NCBI GenBank assembly: GCA_902826945.1
Contig: CADEGS010000055.1
Coordinates: forward strand, 6,729-20,230
Length of the DNA: 13,502 nt
Origin: an uncultured bacterium
GTDB taxonomy: Bacteria; Planctomycetota; UBA1135; GCA-002686595
Reading direction: 5' to 3'
Shown here: positions 9,349 to 13,502 of the stretch, in pieces
Layout: every line of letters starts with the position of its first letter
How positions within the stretch are numbered: position 1 is the first letter of the stretch
Notes under the pieces: model-generated
The model's input: the letters and a program-made list of their open reading frames with translations, nothing else
Told to the model about the DNA's origin: nothing
Database searches by the model: none
Translations under genes and position numbers: made by a program

Positions 9349-9926
9349 GACCCGTCGTCCTCCTTCTGCTCGCGCTTCGCGAGCACGGCGTGCAGCGCCA
9401 GCGTGCGCCGCGACGCGTCGGTCGAGGCGCGCGCGGTCAGCGTGGCGCCGCTGACGCCGCGGATGCCGCGGTCGAGCTCGAGCTCGTCGTCCAGCGCGTG
9501 GCCGACGAGCTGCTGGTACCAGGCGTCGCGCGGCAGGTACTCCAGCGGCTCGGCGAAGGCCAGCACCTCGAAGCGCGCCAGGCGCGCCTGCGGGTCCACG
9601 ACGACCAGCACGGTTTCCTTCAGCGTGCGCACGCGGTGCGCCTCCAGGTAGGCCGTGCCGGCCGGCGCTCCCTCGCGGCGCGCGACGTAGCGGCGCAGCA
9701 TCGCCTGCGGCACGTCCACGCGCGCCAGCGCGCGGGCGGCCTCGCGCTCCGCGTCGGTCAGGTAGACCGTCTCGGCCGCGACCTCGCACCCCGGGAAGGC
9801 CAGCGCCAGCGCCTCCTCGACGGTCAGGAAGGCGCGCTCGTCGCCCGGCGGCGCGCCAGGCGCCCGCGGCGGCGCCGGGAGCGCGAGCGCGGCCGCCAGG
9901 CCGAGGCTGCCGAGGAGGGCGCGCAT
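9345..9926 (-). CDS. Secreted FMN-binding-domain protein, likely covalently flavinylated by ApbE
   Basis: 193 residues. Seen: an N-terminal Sec-type signal (MRALLGSLGLAAALAL, then a Pro-rich stretch to about 28), so the mature protein should be periplasmic. The conserved-looking body includes AYLEAHRVRTLKETVLVVV (92-110) and VLAFAEPLEYLPRDAWYQQ (121-139). Near the C-terminus is RGVSGATLTA (156-165), the FMN_bind family signature. In relatives such as NqrC and RnfG the second Thr of SGATLT carries FMN through a phosphoester bond made by ApbE; here that is Thr164. The protein should therefore act as a one- or two-electron carrier outside the cytoplasm. The ATG at 9924-9926 follows the porin stop codon by one base, and the TGA overlaps the GTG of the next gene. 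The partner apbE lies two genes upstream in the same operon. Confidence 0.88.
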   Translation of the reverse strand: MRALLGSLGLAAALALPAPPRAPGAPPGDERAFLTVEEALALAFPGCEVAAETVYLTDAEREAARALARVDVPQAMLRRYVARREGAPAGTAYLEAHRVRTLKETVLVVVDPQARLARFEVLAFAEPLEYLPRDAWYQQLVGHALDDELELDRGIRGVSGATLTARASTDASRRTLALHAVLAKREQKEDDGS

Positions 9927-9927
9927 C

Positions 9928-11181
9928 TCAGAACACGTAGCCCATCGAGACGCTCAGGCGGTCGTCGCCCTCGTCCCAGTCCTGGTAGTCGATCTTGAAC
10001 ACGAGCTGGTCGATCGGCTGCACCTGGAAGCCGAAGGTGACGAGGTCGAAGTCGTTCGCGGAGGAGGACGAGAAGCCGCTCGGGACGTCCGCCTGGGTGT
10101 CGACGGTCTCCCAGCGTACGAAGGGTCGCACCGCGATGCGCGACTCGGGGCAGAGGAGCCTCATCACGTCGTAGGCCGCCTCGACGTACCCGCCGTTCAT
10201 CTCCTCGCCGACCGACTCGTCGCCGACGAAGCCGCTGGCGGCGTTCAGCTCGGCCACGTCGTCGACCGCGGCCATCGCGACCAGGGCGCGCAGCCACACG
10301 CCGCGCCACTTGGCCTCGCCGTGCAGCTCCCAGACCGTCACGGCCGTGTCGCCCAGCCCCGACTGCTCCTGGCCGGCGTCGCCGTGGTAGATCGAGCCGC
10401 CGGCCAGGATGCCGGGCGTGTCGACCCAGTCGGCGCGCAGCACGACGGCGAAGTCCTCGGCCTTCGACTCGACGCCCCCCTGGCGCCCGGCGCGGATGCC
10501 CTCGGCGTCGAAGTCGGAGCCGTCGAGGCCCGTCACGACGTAGGCGCGGTAGGCGACCGGGCCCGCGTCGCCGAACACGCCCGCGCCCGTCTCGCCCCAG
10601 GTCGCGGGCAGGATGCGGCGCTCGGTCTGCGGCCGCTCGGCCGACAGGAACGTGGTCGGCTCGTGCAGCTCGTTCAGGAAGCCCATCGGGATCAGCACGA
10701 GGCCCGCGCGCGCGTTGACCTCCGGGCGCCAGAGGTAGTCGAGCGTCAGGAACTCGACCGCCACCTCCTCGCCGCCGTGCTCGAACTCGATCTCCGAGTT
10801 CAGCACCCAGTTCGGGGTGAACTTGTAGCCGACGTAGAGCACGGCGCGCAGCAGGTCGAACTCGTCGGTCCGACCCGCGAACGAGCGGTAGAGCGCCTCG
10901 CCGTAGCCGCCGATCGACACGCCCTGCTGCTTGCCGTAGACCTTGGACGCGCCGCGACCGAGGCCGTAGCGGCTCTCGCCCAGGGCGGGCACGACGTCGC
11001 CCAGGTCGAGGCGGAAGAACTCGTTCGAGAGCGAGTCCAGGCGCTGCTCGAGCTCGGCGTTCTTGGCCTCGAGCGTGGACAGCCGGCGGGCCTCGTCCTG
11101 GTCGTCGGCGGCGCCCCCGGGCGCGGGATGCAGGGCGATCACGCCCAGGAAGAGGGTGGAGAGCAACGGATCCATACTCAT
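9928..11181 (-). CDS. Outer-membrane porin, phosphate-selective porin O/P-like
   Basis: 417 residues. Seen: a hydrophobic signal-like segment (about 5-25), then a short coiled coil (about 29-56, heptad-like LSTLEAKNAELEQRL), then a long run of alternating beta-strand pattern with many aromatic and acidic residues. It ends in VSMGYVF with a C-terminal Phe, the usual recognition signal for outer-membrane assembly. The region from about 170 (NELHEPTTFLSAERP, then ILPATWGETG) resembles OprO/OprP-type porins (PF07396-like). The substrate cannot be told from sequence; in this operon a metal chelate or another small redox substrate is as plausible as phosphate. The ATG at 11179-11181 shares an ATGA with the apbE stop codon; a second ATG at 11173-11175 is also possible. 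The frame continues upstream through apbE, but that part codes nothing plausible. Confidence 0.8.
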   Translation of the reverse strand: MSMDPLLSTLFLGVIALHPAPGGAADDQDEARRLSTLEAKNAELEQRLDSLSNEFFRLDLGDVVPALGESRYGLGRGASKVYGKQQGVSIGGYGEALYRSFAGRTDEFDLLRAVLYVGYKFTPNWVLNSEIEFEHGGEEVAVEFLTLDYLWRPEVNARAGLVLIPMGFLNELHEPTTFLSAERPQTERRILPATWGETGAGVFGDAGPVAYRAYVVTGLDGSDFDAEGIRAGRQGGVESKAEDFAVVLRADWVDTPGILAGGSIYHGDAGQEQSGLGDTAVTVWELHGEAKWRGVWLRALVAMAAVDDVAELNAASGFVGDESVGEEMNGGYVEAAYDVMRLLCPESRIAVRPFVRWETVDTQADVPSGFSSSSANDFDLVTFGFQVQPIDQLVFKIDYQDWDEGDDRLSVSMGYVF

Positions 11182-12176
11182 CGCGTCCGGCCGCCCGTTT
11201 CGTTCTGCGGCGTCGCGTCCGCGGCCAGGACGCGCAGCCGACCTCGCAGGCCCGCGGTGGCGCGGACCGTGATCCTCCCGTCGCGCTCCTCGAGCACGAC
11301 CGCCTCGACGTCGGGGTGCGCGCCGGCCCACTCCAGGGCGGCGTCGGGCCCCATGACGAACAGCGCGGTCGAGAGCGCGTCCGCGCGCACGGCGCTCGAG
11401 CTCCACACGCTCAGGCTGCCGAAGTCGCGCGGCGGCCTGCCGGTCGCGGGGTCCAGCAGGTGCGCGCCGCGCTCGCTGGTGCCGCTCGTCGCGAGCGAGC
11501 CGCTCTCGAGCTCGAGCTCGGCCACCACGCGCGCGCGCTCGCGCGGGTGCGCCAGGCCCAAGGCGCGCGGCGCGCCCTCGAGCAGCGCGACCTGCCCGCC
11601 GAGGTCGAGCGCCGCCGCGTGCGCGCCGGCCGCGCGCAGCGCCGCCAGCGCCTCGTCCAGGCCGACGCCCTTGCCGAAGCCGCCGGAGTCGATCTCGACG
11701 CGCGCGCTCCGGCGGCGCACGCCCGCTGCGCTCCACTCGAGGTCCGCCAGCGTGGCGCCGCGCGCGCGCTCCAGCGCGGCAGGGTCCGCGGGCGCGCCCT
11801 GGTGGCCGCCCGCGCGCACCAGCGCTCCGACGCCGGGGTCGAAGCGCCCGGCGGTCTCCGCGAAGAGCTCGCGGCAGGTCGCGAGGTCGCGCGCCAGCTC
11901 CGGGCCGGGGCGGAAGAGCTCGCCCGGCGGCGTCCGGTTGAGGCGCGAGAGCTCGGAGTCCGCGCGCCAGTTCGAGAGGCGCGCCTCGACCGCCTCGAGC
12001 GCGCGCAGCGCGGCCTCGCTGGCGGCCAGCGCCTGCGCGCGCGTGGCGTGCTCGACCTCGATCGAGAGCAGCGTGCCCATGGCGCTCACGCGCCGCTCGA
12101 CGCGCGCGTCCCCGTCCCCGGGCAGGCGCGGCGCGGTCGTGGCCAGGGCCAGGGCCAGGAGGAGCGCGGCGGTCAT
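11178..12176 (-). CDS. apbE: FAD:protein FMN transferase (ApbE family)
   Basis: 332 residues. ApbE enzymes use FAD to attach FMN to a Thr or Ser of FMN_bind-domain proteins on the periplasmic side. Seen: a short hydrophobic N-terminus (about 2-16) that may act as a secretion signal, although it has no Lys/Arg and no lipobox Cys; MGTLLSIEV (33-41); EARLSNWRADSELSRLN (64-80); FDPGVGAL (112-119); DSGGFGKG (163-170), the family's DxGGxxKG; DLGG (191-194); ATSG (229-232); HLLDPATG (239-246); and ADALSTAL (265-272), which supplies metal-binding residues. The protein appears complete and active. It is the first gene of a tight four-gene operon and overlaps the porin by 4 bp. No Shine-Dalgarno sequence precedes the ATG, and the candidate -10 box is only 10 nt upstream. 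A Fur-like operator overlaps its promoter. Confidence 0.93.
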   Translation of the reverse strand: MTAALLLALALATTAPRLPGDGDARVERRVSAMGTLLSIEVEHATRAQALAASEAALRALEAVEARLSNWRADSELSRLNRTPPGELFRPGPELARDLATCRELFAETAGRFDPGVGALVRAGGHQGAPADPAALERARGATLADLEWSAAGVRRRSARVEIDSGGFGKGVGLDEALAALRAAGAHAAALDLGGQVALLEGAPRALGLAHPRERARVVAELELESGSLATSGTSERGAHLLDPATGRPPRDFGSLSVWSSSAVRADALSTALFVMGPDAALEWAGAHPDVEAVVLEERDGRITVRATAGLRGRLRVLAADATPQNETGGRTR

Positions 12177-12186
12177 CGGCCCGCAA

Positions 12187-12214
12187 ACGATATTGAGACC
12201 GGTTCTCAGGTCAA
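12187..12214 (-). promoter_or_regulatory. Candidate sigma70 promoter of the apbE operon
   Basis: On the minus strand, TTGACC (12209-12214, five of six bases of the consensus -35), a 16-bp spacer and TATCGT (12187-12192, four of six of the -10). The stretch is clearly richer in A+T than its surroundings. Transcription would start near 12180, only a few bases before the ATG at 12174-12176, so the mRNA would be nearly leaderless. The spacer coincides with the Fur-box-like palindrome. Confidence 0.6.
12193..12208. promoter_or_regulatory. Fur-box-like operator in the apbE promoter spacer
   Basis: TTGAGA CCGG TTCTCA on the plus strand. The outer bases and spacing equal those of a classical Fur box of the TGAGAATCATTCTCA type: arms TGAGA (12194-12198) and TCTCA (12204-12208) around 5 nt. 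As a 7-1-7 repeat, the arms match at six of seven positions. It fills the spacer between the -35 and -10 boxes, where a bound repressor would block RNA polymerase. Only the sequence is seen; binding by Fur, or another Fur-family protein such as Zur, is inferred. The CCGG core differs from the usual ATCA. Confidence 0.55.
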
Positions 12215-12239
12215 GAGAGAGCCGGGCGCGCGTCCCGGC
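12213..12239 (-). terminator. Weak intrinsic terminator after the KdkA-like gene
   Basis: On the minus strand, a perfect 6-bp stem GCCGGG / CCCGGC (plus-strand positions 12234-12239 and 12221-12226) with a 7-nt loop is followed by TCTCTCTT (12213-12220). It starts 12 nt after the stop codon of the KdkA-like gene. The pyrimidine tract is interrupted by C, so termination may be partial. Its end runs into the TTGACC of the apbE promoter. Confidence 0.5.
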
Positions 12240-12251
12240 GCGCGCTCGCCG

Positions 12252-13145
12252 CTACCTGGAGCGCCGGACCGCCGCCGGCCCGTCGCGCCGCTCGGGAGCG
12301 CCCAGGCGCTCCTCCAGCCACCACCCCAGGCGATGGCCCAGGCCGGGCGCCTCCCCCGCCAGGGCGCGCGCCTCCTCCCGCCAGGCACGGCCGCAGGCCG
12401 CGCCGTAGGCGCGCAGGAAGCGCGCCCAGTCGCCGCGCGCCAGGAAGGCGCGGCCGCGCGCCTCGCGCCGGCGCACGGCGCGCCACAGCCGGCGCAGGTT
12501 CGCGCGCCGGCGCGCGTCGTCGAGCGGGCCCAGCACGGAGCCCTCGAGGTCGATCACCCACAGGCGCGCGGGCTCGCCCCCCTCGAGCAGGTTGCGCGGC
12601 TGGAGGTCGGCGTGCCACAGGCCGAGGGCGTGCAGGCGGCCGACGAGCTCGCCCGCCGCGCGCGCCAGGCGCGAGCGCTCGGCGCGCGCCAGCCGGCCCT
12701 CGCGCGCCTGCTCGAGCGCGAGCGCCAGGTCGCGCGCCGCGGGGATGCGCTCGCTGACGAGCGCCAGGCGCCAGCCGAGCGCGCCCGCGCGCACGGCGCG
12801 CGCCCCGACGACGGCGGGCGTGGCGATCCCGGCGGCCGCCAGCGCGTGCGCCAGGCGCAGCTCGCGGAAGGGCCGCGCGGGGTCGGCGAAGCGCTCGCGC
12901 GTGAGCCAGCGCAGGAGGCCGCCGTGGCGGAACGGGCGCAGCACGTAGCGGCGGCCGGCGGCCTCGAGCTCGCGCAGGGGGCCGCGGCCGGACAGCTCGC
13001 TGGGCCGGCCGCCGCCGCCGTCGGGCGTCAGCCCGTCGGCCGCGAGCGCGGCCTCGAGATCGGCGCGCACGGCCAGCACCCCGCGCGCGCCCCGACGCAC
13101 GACGAACTCCGGAGGGAGCTCGCGCAGCGACGCCTCGAGGGCCAC
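12252..13145 (-). CDS. kdkA: KdkA-like kinase (3-deoxy-D-manno-octulosonic acid / LPS-core kinase family)
   Basis: 297 residues, no signal or membrane segment. Family members phosphorylate Kdo or core heptose of LPS at the cytoplasmic face of the inner membrane. Seen: GRGPLREL (53-60), a Gly-rich nucleotide loop; YVLRPFRHGGLLRWL (67-81), the typical Arg-rich stretch of KdkA relatives; FRELRLAHALAAAGIATP (93-110); the catalytic loop WHADLQPRNLL (177-187) with Asp180 and Asn185; and VIDLEGS (197-203) with the metal-binding Asp199. The C-terminal third is basic and helical, longer than in compact homologues. The start is GTG at 13143-13145; no clear ribosome-binding site is visible, but the upstream gene ends only 15 nt away, so coupling is likely. 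A broader sugar-phosphotransferase or InaA-like kinase role cannot be excluded. The kinase fold is secure; the exact substrate is not. Confidence 0.72.
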   Translation of the reverse strand: MALEASLRELPPEFVVRRGARGVLAVRADLEAALAADGLTPDGGGGRPSELSGRGPLRELEAAGRRYVLRPFRHGGLLRWLTRERFADPARPFRELRLAHALAAAGIATPAVVGARAVRAGALGWRLALVSERIPAARDLALALEQAREGRLARAERSRLARAAGELVGRLHALGLWHADLQPRNLLEGGEPARLWVIDLEGSVLGPLDDARRRANLRRLWRAVRRREARGRAFLARGDWARFLRAYGAACGRAWREEARALAGEAPGLGHRLGWWLEERLGAPERRDGPAAVRRSR

Positions 13146-13160
13146 CGGGCGCGGAGCCGT

Positions 13161-13502
13161 CTAGAGGCCCGCGCCGAAGGGGTTCTCGGGCTTGCGCTCG
13201 CGCTCGGGCTCGCGTGCGCGCTCGGGCGGGGGCTCGGGCGCCCGCCGCGGGGGCTCGGGGCGCACGCTCTGCTCGCGCAAGGAGCGCTCGCGCTCCATGC
13301 CGGCCCCGAAGGCCTCGCGGGCCTCGTCGCGCGCGTGCGGGCGCTCGTGACGGCGCTCCGGCTCCTCACGCCGGGGAGCGCGATCGTCGCCGCGCCTGGG
13401 GCTCTCGTCGCGCTCGCCGTTCCGCGGCCGGCGGTCGTCCCGCCGCGGACCGCGCTCTCCGCCGCGCGGGCCACGGTCGTCGCCGCGCGCGCCACGGTCG
13501 TC
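13161..13502 (-). CDS. C-terminal tail of an unidentified protein with an Arg-rich repetitive end (5' truncated)
   Basis: The minus-strand frame is open from the window edge to TAG at 13161-13163, 113 codons. No folded domain is visible. The sequence is almost entirely Arg, Glu, Asp, Gly and Pro: first heptad-like units such as DDRGARG and DDRGPRG, then Arg/Glu-rich stretches, then REAFGAGMERE, a Pro/Glu-rich part and the end NPFGAGL. The codon pattern fits coding sequence, and the close spacing to the KdkA-like gene (15 nt) supports a real gene in one operon. Disordered RG/RD-rich C-termini of this kind are common on RNA-binding enzymes such as DEAD-box helicases and 23S rRNA pseudouridine synthases. 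That is only a guess here, because the catalytic part lies outside the window. Confidence 0.7.
   Translation of the reverse strand, partial: DDRGARGDDRGPRGGERGPRRDDRRPRNGERDESPRRGDDRAPRREEPERRHERPHARDEAREAFGAGMERERSLREQSVRPEPPRRAPEPPPERAREPERERKPENPFGAGL
13461..13502. repeat. Two 21-bp tandem repeats inside the Arg-rich tail gene
   Basis: Positions 13461-13481 and 13482-13502 are the same 21-base unit with one mismatch (G at 13469, C at 13490). On the minus strand each unit encodes DDRG-x-RG. A decayed third copy seems to precede it (to about 13440). The array reaches the window edge and may continue beyond it. Confidence 0.8.

Noticed and set aside
9349..9789. In-frame upstream extension of the cytochrome-like gene
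   Set aside because: It runs inside the FMN-binding gene in another frame with Arg/Gly/Ala filler. The GTG overlapping the TGA at 9345-9348 explains the junction.
11182..12186. In-frame upstream extension of the porin gene to a TTG near 12186
   Set aside because: The extension overlaps apbE fully in another frame, is Arg/Ala low-complexity, and would remove the signal peptide from the N-terminus. The ATGA overlap at 11178-11181 is a much better start.
10321..12408. Long plus-strand frame opposite the apbE operon
   Set aside because: Translation is Arg/Ala/Ser low complexity without motifs. The minus strand has four recognisable proteins there.

Overview
The window comes from a Gram-negative bacterium with very high G+C content. 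It shows no tRNA, rRNA, CRISPR array, insertion sequence or phage gene. An outer-membrane beta-barrel protein and a Kdo/LPS-core-type kinase point to a diderm cell with LPS. The large kinase-ATPase-repeat protein and the high G+C would fit Myxococcota/Deltaproteobacteria-like or Planctomycetota-like lineages, but the sequence alone does not settle the phylum.

Plus strand, 1-3735: a translation/transcription housekeeping block made of the 3' end of nusA, then infB (IF2) and rbfA. It ends at a GC-rich hairpin between convergent rbfA and cysS. Minus strand, 3764-5215: cysS. Cysteinyl-tRNA synthetase reads away from a short divergent intergenic region (5216-5296) shared with the next gene.

Plus strand, 5297-8875: one large gene for a Ser/Thr kinase fused to a STAND/AAA-type ATPase and a long TPR-like helical region. 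Two features are unusual: the HRD arginine is replaced by Gly, and the Walker A Ser/Thr is replaced by Trp.

Minus strand, 12176 down to 8854: a compact four-gene operon of apbE (FAD:protein FMN transferase), an OprO/OprP-like outer-membrane porin, a secreted FMN-binding-domain protein with an SGATLT flavinylation motif, and a four-helix His-rich membrane protein that looks like a b-type cytochrome. The junctions are a 4-bp overlap, a 1-nt gap and a 4-bp overlap. Upstream lies a sigma70-like promoter whose whole 16-bp spacer is a Fur-box-like palindrome (TTGAGA-N4-TTCTCA). The simplest reading is an iron- or metal-regulated extracytosolic electron-transfer system: ApbE attaches FMN to the secreted protein, the membrane cytochrome supplies electrons, and the porin gives access across the outer membrane. 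This is the most interesting part of the window.

Minus strand, 13502 down to 12252: the C-terminal tail of an unidentified protein with an Arg/Asp/Gly/Pro/Glu-rich repetitive end, followed 15 nt later by a KdkA-like kinase and a weak terminator that abuts the apbE promoter.
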